From Nitrospirota bacterium (lineage in GTDB: Bacteria > NPL-UPA2 > JAADIA01): a DNA stretch of 20,964 nt. The notes under the pieces are model-generated. The model made no database searches. It was not told the DNA's origin and saw nothing but the letters and a program-made list of their open reading frames with translations. The translations under genes and the position numbers were made by a program. Below are positions 1-7,929 of this stretch, piece by piece (the first letter of the stretch is position 1; every line of letters starts with the position of its first letter). Location of the stretch: assembly GCA_013151555.1 (NCBI GenBank), contig JAADIA010000084.1, forward strand, positions 1 through 20,964. Direction: 5' to 3'.

Positions 1-947
1 AATTTCTTACCGCTTAATTCTTTCTCTCTTATAGTAATCGCCGCTCCGGCCTTTTCCATCCACCGGGCATTCTCTTCCTGATGATGCTCTGTAGCCAGAG
101 GATAAGGAATGAAGATTGCCGGAAGACCACAGGCTATAATCTCAGCTACGCTGGTAGCTCCCGCTCTGGCAATCACCAAATCAGCTTCCTGATAAGCTTC
201 CTCCATACGGTGAAGGAAGGGGTAAACCGTCGCTTTCATCCCGGCCCTTTTATAAGTTCGCACCATCAACTCATAATCTTCCCTACCGCTGAGATGAATT
301 ATCTGCCAGGAGTTCATTTTATCCTTAAGGAAATCAATGACCTCAATAAGAGCTAAATTGAGCTTGTGGGCTCCCTGGCTTCCTCCCATGATTAGAAGGG
401 TTCTCTTACTTTTTCCTTCTTGCTTCAAACTGCGTATTTTCCATATCTCTTCCCGCACCGGGTTACCGGTAACCCTTACTTTCTTCGGAGGGAAGAACCG
501 GCTCGAGCCAGGAAAACTCACGGCAATTTCATCAGCAAACCTGCTCAGAATTCTGTTGGTAAAACCCGGGACTGAATTCTGTTCATGAATAATAGTAGGA
601 AACCTAAAAAGCCAGGCGACCAGAACAAAAGGTCCGGATATATATCCACCCATGCCCATAACCACCCGGGGACGCAACCGCTTCAAGATAAAAAACGATT
701 GCAAGAACCCGGTGATAGCTTTCCCTGTTGAACAGAGTTTCCTTACCAGAGATTTACCCAACCATCCTCCCGCCGCTATGGAAATAAACTCGAATCCCTC
801 CCGGACAACGATGTCTCTTTCCCATTCGTTCTTCCTCCCGACGAAAAAAACCTCTGAATCTTTTTCTTTTTCCTTCAACTTCCGGGCTACAGTCAATCCG
901 GGAAAGAGATGTCCTCCCGTCCCTCCCGCCACGATGACTATCTTCAT
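1..947 (-). CDS. murG: MurG, lipid II synthase (partial, 3' end outside window)
   Basis: UDP-N-acetylglucosamine:undecaprenyl-PP-MurNAc-pentapeptide GlcNAc transferase, a peripheral membrane GT-B enzyme that makes lipid II. I read 315 codons from the ATG at 947 to the window edge with no stop; the family is about 360 residues, so roughly 40-50 C-terminal residues are missing. Visible motifs: N-terminal glycine loop GGTGGHLFPG (8-17), GGYISGP (100-106), HEQNSVPG (121-128), the second-domain loop GGSQGA (188-193), and the UDP-GlcNAc site RAGATSVAEI (261-270) followed by PYPLATEHHQEENA (281-294). A GGAG ribosome site lies 6 nt before the start. It follows ftsW by 75 bp, the standard dcw order; that spacer holds a heptad repeat array. 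Identity is very secure. Confidence 0.95.
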   Translation of the reverse strand, partial: MKIVIVAGGTGGHLFPGLTVARKLKEKEKDSEVFFVGRKNEWERDIVVREGFEFISIAAGGWLGKSLVRKLCSTGKAITGFLQSFFILKRLRPRVVMGMGGYISGPFVLVAWLFRFPTIIHEQNSVPGFTNRILSRFADEIAVSFPGSSRFFPPKKVRVTGNPVREEIWKIRSLKQEGKSKRTLLIMGGSQGAHKLNLALIEVIDFLKDKMNSWQIIHLSGREDYELMVRTYKRAGMKATVYPFLHRMEEAYQEADLVIARAGATSVAEIIACGLPAIFIPYPLATEHHQEENARWMEKAGAAITIREKELSGKK

Positions 948-971
948 TATCAACTCCATAAAAAACAGAAT

Positions 972-1022
972 TAAGCAGTAAGTTGTAAGAATTAAGTTCT
1001 TCCCAATCCTCAACTCTTAATC
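972..1022. repeat. Inverted heptad repeat array between ftsW and murG
   Basis: Read on the minus strand just after the ftsW stop, the spacer divides into 7-nt units: GGATTAA, GAGTTGA, GGATTGG, GAAGAAC, then TTAATTC, TTACAAC, TTACTGC, TTAATTC. The second half is the reverse complement type of the first (GAATTAA, GCAGTAA, GTTGTAA), so the array is two facing arms. It is related to the arrays at 6222-6302 and 9673-9735. Confidence 0.7.
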
Positions 1023-2111
1023 CTACACCTTTCTCCGCCGGGAAATGTTCAACAGCAATCCCACTCCTATCATATTAAAAAGAAGAGACGAGCCTCCAAA
1101 GCTTATGAAGGGAAGCGGGATTCCTTTCGTCGGCAAAGACCCGGTAGCTACACCTATATTAATAATCGCCTGTAAACTAATAGTCATAGTGATTCCCACT
1201 CCTAAGAGATAACCAAATAAATCCGGAGCCCGGTAGGCAATTCTTATTCCTGCCCAGAGGAAAACGAGAAATAAAATAACGATGGAGGCTGTTCCGATAA
1301 AACCCAATTCCTCTCCCAGAATGGAGAAAATGAAATCGGTATAGGATGCCGGGAGATAGAACAATTTTTGTCTCGACCACACTAATCCTCGTCCGGTCAT
1401 CCCTCCTGAACCAAGAGCTATAAATGACTGGGTAATCTGATAACCCACTCCCGAGGCATCCTTCCAGGGATCCAGGAAAGCAAGAATGCGTCGTTGTCGA
1501 TAACCTACTCCCACAACCAGGAAATAGAGAGCGGGAAGAGAAGACAGCACCAAGCCCGTCAGGTAGGTTATTCTTGCTCCGGCAATGAAGAGAAGGGAAA
1601 GAGAAACCACTCCTAAGAGCAATCCCGTTCCTAAATCCGGCTGGAGAAGAATAAGTCCGACCATTCCTCCCAGGACCAATATCGGGGGAAGGAACCCTTG
1701 CGAGAACTTCTTTATCTTGCTTTGTTTCCGGGTAAGATAATCGGATAAATAGATAAGGAGAGCTAATTTCCCTACCTCCGAAGGTTGAAAACTGAACCCT
1801 CCTATTCTCAACCAGCGCCGGGCTCCTCCCGCCTCCCTCCCCAACGGGGGAAAGAGAACCAAAGCAAGAAGAATCATCGTCAGGAACAACAAGGGCTTGC
1901 TAAGAGATCTTATCAACTCATACTTAATTTTCCAAGCAGCCAACATGGCAATTGATCCCAATAAGGCCCAGAGGAGTTGTCTCTTCAGAAAGAAGAGACT
2001 ATCCCCAAATTTCTCATTTGCAAAGATAGCACTGGTGCTATATATAGATACCAAACCGAAACCTATCAAAATGAAGGTAACAAGAAAAAGCAGGTAACCA
2101 CTCTTTTTCAT
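1023..2111 (-). CDS. ftsW: FtsW, SEDS-family septal peptidoglycan polymerase
   Basis: Lipid II polymerase (glycosyltransferase) of the divisome, partner of the FtsI transpeptidase. The 362-residue protein is polytopic (about 10 hydrophobic segments) with SEDS landmarks in order: GGARRW with QPSE (about residues 95-112), ILLQPDLGT, the YTDFIFSILGEELGF segment in the large extracytoplasmic region, and the C-terminal PLPFISFGGSSLL. The start codon overlaps the murD stop by 4 nt (ATGA), indicating translational coupling. Position between murD and murG favours FtsW over RodA. One deviation: the family usually has LPEAHTDF, whereas here it reads LPASYTDF, so the Glu and His are replaced while the Asp stays. 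Length is typical; the C-terminus RRRKV is cytoplasmic and short. Confidence 0.95.
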   Translation of the reverse strand: MKKSGYLLFLVTFILIGFGLVSIYSTSAIFANEKFGDSLFFLKRQLLWALLGSIAMLAAWKIKYELIRSLSKPLLFLTMILLALVLFPPLGREAGGARRWLRIGGFSFQPSEVGKLALLIYLSDYLTRKQSKIKKFSQGFLPPILVLGGMVGLILLQPDLGTGLLLGVVSLSLLFIAGARITYLTGLVLSSLPALYFLVVGVGYRQRRILAFLDPWKDASGVGYQITQSFIALGSGGMTGRGLVWSRQKLFYLPASYTDFIFSILGEELGFIGTASIVILFLVFLWAGIRIAYRAPDLFGYLLGVGITMTISLQAIINIGVATGSLPTKGIPLPFISFGGSSLLFNMIGVGLLLNISRRRKV

Positions 2112-3469
2112 TTTAGATGCCCCACAGCTTCTTTAAAAACCCTTCCCCTTTCTTCAAAATCTTTGAACATATCAAAGCTGGAACAGGCAGGAGAGAGAAG
2201 CACGGTCTCTCCCTTAACCGCTAAGGAATAAGAGACCCGCACCGCATCCTCCATTGAATCCACTTCCTTGATCGAAGTAGTCCCCGCAAGAGCCTTCTTA
2301 ATTTTATCCTTTACCTCGCCCAGAAGAATCAGGGCCTTCACTTTCTCCTCGACTAATTCCCTCAAGATTGAGTAATCGCCCCCCTTATCCCGACCTCCCG
2401 CTATAAGGATAATCTGTCCCTTTAGACCTTCCAAGCACCTGACCACCGCTCCCACATTCGTTCCCTTGGAATCATTTATGAACTTGACTCCTCCGATTTC
2501 GTCCACAAACTCCGAGCGGTGGGGAAGACCGGAAAATTGCGTTAGAACCTGAGCTATAATTCGGGGATCGACCTTACAAATTAAGGCAACAGCCGTTGCC
2601 GCCAGAGCATTCTCCAAATTGTGAGTTCCCTTAATACCCAGTTCATCACAGGCAAGGATAACCTGACTCTTCCCACCCTCCCGGAAGATTATTTTTCCTT
2701 CTTCCACGAAGACTCCTTTCCTCAACTGCCGCTTCCGGCTGAAGAAAAAAGTTTCGGCTTCAGCTTTAGAGTGGGAACTATCGTCCTTACAAAGGTTGTC
2801 ATCATCAGCATTAAGCACAGCAAAGTCTTTTGTTCCCTGATTGGACAATAACCGTTGCTTAACCTTCAAGTAACGAGAGAAAGAGTTATCATACCTATCC
2901 AGATGATCGGCGCTGACGTTAAGAATAACAGCAATGAAAGGTTTGAAATCCTTTATCGTTTCCAGTTGAAAGCTGCTTACCTCCACGACCGCGAGAACAT
3001 CTTTGCTCAGTTTCCCTACCTCACCGCAGAAAGGATTGCCAATATTTCCCGCAACGTTGACTCTTCGTCCTCCCGCTCTAAGCATCTCACCGATCAGAGT
3101 AACTGTGGTCGATTTTCCATTAGTGCCGGTAATGGCAATAATCGGAGCTTCACACCAATAGCATCCTAACTCCAACTCGCCGATGAGAGGAATTCCTTTC
3201 TCCCGCGCTATAGTAAAAGAGAGAGAATCAGGAGGCACCCCCGGACTGACTACGATTAAGTCAGCTCCTTCTATAGCCTCCTGACCATGTTGTCCTACCT
3301 CAATTTTAATACCTCTCTCCTTCAATTTCCCGGCCCTCTTTCCAATAGCTTCGCCAGAGAATTTATCAGTAACCGTAACCTCCGCACCTCTGTCAATAAG
3401 AAGTTGAGCAGCAGCCAATCCGCTCTTCCCCAACCCTACTACCGTGACTTTCTTTCCTCGAACTTCCAT
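2108..3469 (-). CDS. murD: MurD, UDP-MurNAc-L-alanine:D-glutamate ligase
   Basis: Cytoplasmic ATP-dependent ligase adding D-Glu to UDP-MurNAc-L-Ala. The 453-residue protein has the N-terminal Rossmann motif VVGLGKSGLAA (10-20), the Mur ligase P-loop TGTNGKSTT (114-122), the EVSSFQLE segment, NVSADHLDRY, the carbamylated-lysine region YLKVKQRLL, and in domain 3 GLPHRSEFV and NDSKGTN followed by IAGGRDKGGD. Length is normal. The ATG at 3469 follows an AGAGG closely. The stop overlaps ftsW by 4 nt. The 216-bp gap upstream to mraY is filled by a nested inverted repeat element rather than a promoter I can recognise. Confidence 0.96.
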   Translation of the reverse strand: MEVRGKKVTVVGLGKSGLAAAQLLIDRGAEVTVTDKFSGEAIGKRAGKLKERGIKIEVGQHGQEAIEGADLIVVSPGVPPDSLSFTIAREKGIPLIGELELGCYWCEAPIIAITGTNGKSTTVTLIGEMLRAGGRRVNVAGNIGNPFCGEVGKLSKDVLAVVEVSSFQLETIKDFKPFIAVILNVSADHLDRYDNSFSRYLKVKQRLLSNQGTKDFAVLNADDDNLCKDDSSHSKAEAETFFFSRKRQLRKGVFVEEGKIIFREGGKSQVILACDELGIKGTHNLENALAATAVALICKVDPRIIAQVLTQFSGLPHRSEFVDEIGGVKFINDSKGTNVGAVVRCLEGLKGQIILIAGGRDKGGDYSILRELVEEKVKALILLGEVKDKIKKALAGTTSIKEVDSMEDAVRVSYSLAVKGETVLLSPACSSFDMFKDFEERGRVFKEAVGHLK

Positions 3470-3502
3470 CCTCTGTCTCTCTCATCGCTAAGAAAACTTT
3501 AT

Positions 3503-3654
3503 AACCACAGATAAACACTGTCCCTTTAATTTTCACCGCAGAGTTCGCAGAGATTACTTAATTTTAAACATAATTTTCATTTTCTTCTCGGCGACCTCGG
3601 CGTTCTCGGCGGTAATTAGGTAAAGAGTTTGTTCTTCTGTGTCCATCTATAGTT
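3503..3654. repeat. Nested inverted-repeat element between mraY and murD
   Basis: Outer arms: AACCACAGATAAACAC (3503-3518) faces the reverse complement AACTATAGATGGACAC (3654-3639), 12 of 16 matching. Inside lies a second element: left arm from 3535 (ACCGCAGAG, TTCGCAGAG), right arm ending 3613 which on the minus strand reads CGCCGAGAA, CGCCGAGGT, CGCCGAGAA. Units repeat about every 9 nt. No ORF or promoter is evident. Confidence 0.75.
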
Positions 3655-3685
3655 AATCACCTATATTAACCCTCGCCATTCAATT

Positions 3686-4783
3686 TCATCTCAATTTCAA
3701 CGTACTCAGGCTAAACAGGGCAAAGATAACCGCCAATATCCAGAATCTGATAATAACTTTTGATTCCGCCCAACCCTGCAATTCAAAATGGTGGTGGAGA
3801 GGAGCTATTTTAAATACTCTTTTCTTCCGCCAACGGTAAGAGACAACCTGAATAATCACCGAGAGAGCCTCCATGACAAATACTCCCCCAACTATCAGGA
3901 GAAGCAACTCCTGTTTGATAATGACCGCTACTATTCCCAGCACTCCTCCCAGCGCCAGAGAACCCGTATCCCCCATAAAGATCTGAGCAGGATGACTATT
4001 GAACCAGAGGAAACCTAATCCTGCCCCGACTATGGCAATAAGGAAAATAGTTAATTCTCCACTTCCCGCTATCGGGACCAGACCTAAATATTCACTGAAC
4101 TTACTGTTCCCGGTCACATAGCTCATCCCTGCATAAGCGGAAGCCGCTATCACCACACAGCCGATAGCCAATCCATCCAACCCGTCGGTTAAATTAACGG
4201 CATTGGAAGTGCCTACAATGACCAGCATAACGAAGGGAATGTAGAGCCAGCCCAAAGGAAAGAATAAATGCTTGAAGAAAGGAAAAGCAAGTTCCGTCCC
4301 ATGCTCAGGATTAAGGGGATAATAATAGAGATAAAGGCCGATTAGAAAACCTAAAAGCAATTGACCTGTTAATTTGGTCTTTGCTCTCAACCCCGAGGGT
4401 TTCTTCCTCACTACTTTCAGATAATCATCGATAAAACCCAGCAAGCCTAACCAGATAGTGGAAAGAAAAACAAGAATGATGAACCTATTGCTCAGGTCCG
4501 TCCAGAGAATTACGGGTAAAAGGATACCGATTAAGATAAGGATCCCCCCCATAGTAGGTGTTCCCTCTTTCCCTTGATGGAGATTTTTAAGTTCCGGGCA
4601 AGCTTCCTTGCCTATTCTCTCTCTCACTTTGAACTTACCCAATTTTCTGATGACGAGAGGTCCCAGGAGAGTAGTAAGGAGAAGTGCCGTTACCCCGGCC
4701 ATCGCCGCCCGGAAAGTGATGTAACGAAAGACATTAAAGGGGAAAAATATTTCCCGTAGCTTAGGATAGAGATAATAAAACAT
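3686..4783 (-). CDS. mraY: MraY, phospho-MurNAc-pentapeptide translocase
   Basis: Integral membrane enzyme that transfers phospho-MurNAc-pentapeptide to undecaprenyl phosphate, making lipid I. The 365-residue protein has about ten hydrophobic segments and all family signatures: KEGTPTMGG (72-80), the catalytic Asp pair in FIDDYLK (D119, D120), NLTDGLDG (197-204), FNSHPAQIFMGDTGS (261-275, with D272) and the PLHHHFE histidine cluster (328-334). The start lies inside the end of murF (23-nt overlap), with a strong GGAGGAG ribosome site inside murF coding sequence, so the pair is coupled. Length and motifs are typical. Confidence 0.97.
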   Translation of the reverse strand: MFYYLYPKLREIFFPFNVFRYITFRAAMAGVTALLLTTLLGPLVIRKLGKFKVRERIGKEACPELKNLHQGKEGTPTMGGILILIGILLPVILWTDLSNRFIILVFLSTIWLGLLGFIDDYLKVVRKKPSGLRAKTKLTGQLLLGFLIGLYLYYYPLNPEHGTELAFPFFKHLFFPLGWLYIPFVMLVIVGTSNAVNLTDGLDGLAIGCVVIAASAYAGMSYVTGNSKFSEYLGLVPIAGSGELTIFLIAIVGAGLGFLWFNSHPAQIFMGDTGSLALGGVLGIVAVIIKQELLLLIVGGVFVMEALSVIIQVVSYRWRKKRVFKIAPLHHHFELQGWAESKVIIRFWILAVIFALFSLSTLKLR

Positions 4784-6206
4784 CGATTATCTCCTCCATC
4801 CGCATGGCCCTGGAACCCTTGACCAGGATAGTATCATCCTCTTTTATCATCTCCGCCAGTTCCTTCCCCGCTTCCCGGCTATCCCGGAAAGTAAAGATTT
4901 CTCCCTCCAGGCCCTCTTTCTTCGCTTCTTCAGCCAAAACCCGAGAGAGGCTACCCACAGTAATGAGAATATCAGGGGAACAAGAAGTCACCAGTCTCCC
5001 CACTTCCCGGTGAGCTTCTTCGCCCCATTCCCCCAACTCCAGCATATCCCCCAAAACAGCCACTTTTCTTCCCCCTACCTGGAGATGACTTAATAACCCC
5101 AGGGCCATTTTCATGGATTCGGGATTTGCGTTATAGGTATCATTAATAATTTTTATCTTCGAACTAAGCCTTTTCAAACTCAGGGAAATAACTTCCATCC
5201 GCTGCGACGAAGGCTTAAAACTTTCCAAGCCCTCCTTGATAAGATTCAAATCCAGGTCAAAGGTAGCCGAGATAGCTACCGCCGCCAGGGCATTGTAGAT
5301 ATTAGCATGTCCGGGAATAGGAAGTTCAACCTCTAACCTCTCTCCCTTTCCTTCCAAGGTCGATAAGATAAACTTCGTTTTACCATCGGGAAGATATTCA
5401 ACCTGGCCCGCTCGAAAATCGGCTTCTTCCTCTATCCCAAAACTAATTAATCGTCCTTTAATCCGCTTACTAAGAGCCCATACCCTCTGATCATCCCTGT
5501 TCAAAACAAGCGTGTTCTCATTTCCTAAAGTTTCCACTAACTCAGCCTTGGCCCGGGCTACTTCTTCTATATCCTGAAAAAATTCCAGGTGCGCCCTGCC
5601 TATATTGGTTATCACTCCCACCTGAGGTTTGATCAATTGAGTAAGATACGCAATTTCTCCGGGAGCATTCATCCCCACCTCCAGAACAGCTGCTTGATGA
5701 GAAGGAGAAAGCCGAAGTAAAGTCAGCGGAACGCCTACCTCGTTGTTAAAACTGCCCTCTGCCTTCAGAACAGCTAACTGCCTGCCCAAGATAGCTGCTA
5801 CCATATCTTTGGTAGTCGTCTTTCCGTTCGTTCCTGTTATAACCACAAGGGGGATATCAAATTTATTCCGGTAACAACCGGCAATATCCTGCAAAGCCTT
5901 CAGGGTATCAGGCACCCGGACAATAACTTGTAATCCGGAATCCGCCTGTGCCCGCCTGTGCCCGTAAGGGTATAAGGGTAGAACTCGGAAATCGTCAGAG
6001 ACGATAGCGCCCCGGGCTCCTCTCTGAAAGGCTTCTTCTACAAAATCATGCCCGTCAAACCTTTCCCCTTTCAAGGCTAAAAACATCTCTCCGGCTTTCA
6101 CCGTACGGGAATCTATAGAGATACCGGGAACCGCTAACTGCCCGTCCCCCTTAAGCAACCGGCCCTTAGCAGCTTCCAAAATCTCTTCAACTCTCATCAT
6201 TTCCAT
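4761..6206 (-). CDS. murF: MurF, UDP-MurNAc-tripeptide:D-Ala-D-Ala ligase
   Basis: Cytoplasmic ligase completing the UDP-MurNAc-pentapeptide. 481 residues: N-terminal substrate domain (DSRTVKAGEMFLALKGERFDGHDF region, 32-55), P-loop ITGTNGKTTTKD (123-134), LEVGMNAPGEI, NIGRAHLEFF and the domain-3 segment INDTYNANPESM. The ATG at 6206 has GAGG four nucleotides upstream; ATGs at residues 3 and 4 are also possible. Oddity: residues about 75-89 form an extra stretch rich in Pro, Tyr, His and Arg between the usual VSDDF and VIVRVPDTLKAL segments. It is encoded by a tandem repeat (5944-5980), so it appears to be an in-frame repeat insertion in the N-terminal domain. The catalytic core is intact, so I expect a working enzyme. 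Confidence 0.95.
   Translation of the reverse strand: MEMMRVEEILEAAKGRLLKGDGQLAVPGISIDSRTVKAGEMFLALKGERFDGHDFVEEAFQRGARGAIVSDDFRVLPLYPYGHRRAQADSGLQVIVRVPDTLKALQDIAGCYRNKFDIPLVVITGTNGKTTTKDMVAAILGRQLAVLKAEGSFNNEVGVPLTLLRLSPSHQAAVLEVGMNAPGEIAYLTQLIKPQVGVITNIGRAHLEFFQDIEEVARAKAELVETLGNENTLVLNRDDQRVWALSKRIKGRLISFGIEEEADFRAGQVEYLPDGKTKFILSTLEGKGERLEVELPIPGHANIYNALAAVAISATFDLDLNLIKEGLESFKPSSQRMEVISLSLKRLSSKIKIINDTYNANPESMKMALGLLSHLQVGGRKVAVLGDMLELGEWGEEAHREVGRLVTSCSPDILITVGSLSRVLAEEAKKEGLEGEIFTFRDSREAGKELAEMIKEDDTILVKGSRAMRMEEIIDVLLSLS
5944..5980. repeat. Short-period tandem repeat inside murF
   Basis: The plus strand shows two perfect copies of GCCTGTGCCC (5944-5953, 5954-5963), followed by GTAAGGGTATAAGGGTA. 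On the coding strand this is ACCCTTAT, ACCCTTAC (8-nt units), then GGGCACAGGC twice (10-nt units). It keeps the murF frame. Confidence 0.75.
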
Positions 6207-6221
6207 GCAACCTCAAACACA

Positions 6222-6302
6222 GGATTAAGGATTAAGTTGTAAGTATTAAGCAAAAAACTTAATTCTTAGAGCGAACGAAGTAAGCGTCTTAATCCTTAAT
6301 TC
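6222..6302. repeat. Inverted heptad repeat array between murE and murF, overlapping the murE 3' end
   Basis: Left arm on the plus strand in 7-nt units: GGATTAA, GGATTAA, GTTGTAA, GTATTAA (6222-6249). The right arm is in the opposite sense (TTAATCC, TTAATTC, 6289-6302). The right arm supplies the last codons and stop of murE (the residues RIKD). Confidence 0.75.
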
Positions 6303-7773
6303 TATCTTTTTCTTTTAGTATCTTCCTCACCACATCCCGGTCATCGAAAGGAATGACTGTATCCTTCAAGACCTGGTAGCTCTCATGCCCCTTTCCCGCT
6401 ACTATTACTAAATCGTCTTTCCCCGCCCGGGACAAAGCTTCCTTTATAGCCCGGGAACGGTCCTCAACGATGGCATAATTCGCTCTTCTCCCGAATCCCC
6501 CCTGGATCTGGCGAATAATCTCTCCCGGCTCCTCGCTTCTCGGATTATCAGAAGTAAGGATAGAATAATCACTGTAGCGGGAGGCAATCCTTCCCATCAA
6601 AGGACGCTTACCTTTGTCCCGGTCCCCTCCACAGCCAAAGACGGTAATAATCTTTCCCTTACCCATCCTTCCAGACATCTTCAAGAGGTTTTCCAAAGCC
6701 TGAGGGGTATGAGCATAATCTACGATAATAGTAAATTCCTGCCCGGCATCGACCAATTCAAACCTTCCCGGAACCCCTTCGATCTTCTCCAAACCCTCTT
6801 TGATAGTGCCCAGCTCCACTCCCTGGCTGATTCCCACCCCGATGGCGGAAAGAATATTATAGACGTTACCCTTCCCGATGAGTTTTACCTTCAGAGAAAA
6901 GGAACCTGCCGGAGTATTCACCCGAAAAGAAGTGCCGGTTAAACCAAGTTTTATTCGGGAAGCCCGGATATCGGCTCTTCGACTCAATCCATAAGTGAGG
7001 ACTTCTACCGGGGTTATCTTGCGCAGATAACGGCCATAGCGGTCGTCGAGATTGATTAAGGCCAAGCCCGGATCTTTCGTCCTTTCCCGTTCTCCCAACT
7101 TTTGAAAAAGAATGGCCTTAGATTTAAGATAATGGGAAAGATCTCCATGATAATCAAGATGGTCCCGCGTTAAGTTGGTAAAAATTCCGACATCGAATTC
7201 CACTCCATCCACCCGATGCTGGTCCAGAGAATGGGAGGAAACCTCCAGAATGGCAATCCGGCAATCCGCTTTAATCATCTCACTGAGCATCCTTTGGAGG
7301 TCAAGAGAAGAAGGAGTAGTATTTGCCGCCGGAAGGACCCGTTCTCCCCAGCGATAATTTATGGTTCCTACTAAACCGACTTTAAATCCCGCGGCCTTGA
7401 AGATAGCCTCCGAGAAATAAGTAGTAGTCGTTTTCCCATTAGTTCCGGTAACTCCGATAACCTTAATCCTGCCGGAAGGATGTTCATAAAAATTATCGCT
7501 AACCTTAGCCAGAGCCACACGACTACAGGGCACGATGACCTGAGTAAAGTCTTTTCTCCCCCCCCAATCCTCTTCGGTAATTATAACTGTCGCCCCTCTT
7601 TCCAAAGCCTCAGGGATAAAATCGTGTCCATCCGCACGATGACCTCTCAGGCAAACAAAGAGAAAATCCTTCTCCACTTTCCGGGAATCATAGGCAAGAC
7701 CCAAAACCTCTCGATTACTCTCTCCCCGAATCGATTTTATCTCTAGCCCTTTGAGCAGCTTCTTAAGTTTCAT
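6289..7773 (-). CDS. murE: MurE, UDP-MurNAc-L-Ala-D-Glu:meso-diaminopimelate ligase
   Basis: Cytoplasmic ATP-dependent ligase adding the third residue of the stem peptide. 494 residues: N-terminal domain (YDSRKVEKDFLFV, 28-40), P-loop GVTGTNGKTTTT (107-118), ILEVSSHSLDQHRV (175-188), FTNLTRDHLDYHGD (198-211), the lysine expected to be carbamylated in YLKSKAILF (K219), DYAHTP (352-357) and GCGGDRDKGKRP (380-391). The DNPR motif (409-412) is the signature of meso-diaminopimelate-adding enzymes, so the peptidoglycan should be of the mDAP type. No good Shine-Dalgarno is seen; only CGGAA directly abuts the ATG. The extreme C-terminus RIKD is encoded by the neighbouring heptad repeat. Confidence 0.96.
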   Translation of the reverse strand: MKLKKLLKGLEIKSIRGESNREVLGLAYDSRKVEKDFLFVCLRGHRADGHDFIPEALERGATVIITEEDWGGRKDFTQVIVPCSRVALAKVSDNFYEHPSGRIKVIGVTGTNGKTTTTYFSEAIFKAAGFKVGLVGTINYRWGERVLPAANTTPSSLDLQRMLSEMIKADCRIAILEVSSHSLDQHRVDGVEFDVGIFTNLTRDHLDYHGDLSHYLKSKAILFQKLGERERTKDPGLALINLDDRYGRYLRKITPVEVLTYGLSRRADIRASRIKLGLTGTSFRVNTPAGSFSLKVKLIGKGNVYNILSAIGVGISQGVELGTIKEGLEKIEGVPGRFELVDAGQEFTIIVDYAHTPQALENLLKMSGRMGKGKIITVFGCGGDRDKGKRPLMGRIASRYSDYSILTSDNPRSEEPGEIIRQIQGGFGRRANYAIVEDRSRAIKEALSRAGKDDLVIVAGKGHESYQVLKDTVIPFDDRDVVRKILKEKDRIKD

Positions 7774-7795
7774 TTCCGATATCCAATTAAATTAT

Positions 7796-7808
7796 CGCCC
7801 TTCGGGCG
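7796..7808. repeat. Perfect GC-rich hairpin upstream of murE
   Basis: CGCCC-TTC-GGGCG gives a 5-bp stem with a 3-nt loop, 22 nt before the murE start codon and adjoining the octad element at 7816-7883. No T-run follows it closely on either strand, so I do not call it a terminator. Confidence 0.5.
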
Positions 7809-7815
7809 GACTTTT

Positions 7816-7883
7816 AACCACTGAAGCACTGAAAATTTTAATTTGTTTTTCTTTCTTAATTCATTATTCCGTGTTTCCGTGGT
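7816..7883. repeat. Inverted octad repeat element between ftsI and murE
   Basis: Left arm AACCACTGAAGCACTGAA (units CACTGAAG, CACTGAAA); the right arm on the other strand reads ACCACGGAAACACGGAAT (units CACGGAAA, CACGGAAT). The arms face each other over a T-rich centre. A degenerate heptad stretch (7886-7915) follows towards ftsI. Confidence 0.75.
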
Positions 7884-7929
7884 CTTTCTTAAGTCGTTAA
7901 TCCTTAATTCTCAAGCATTTGAATACTTA

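Noticed and set aside
652-981. Plus-strand ORF opposite the 5' part of murG
   Set aside because: The minus-strand frame shows all MurG motifs and runs off the window edge; this is its shadow.
7796-7808. Intrinsic terminator upstream of murE
   Set aside because: The stem is only 5 bp and no T-run follows on the minus strand, only ATAATTTAATT.
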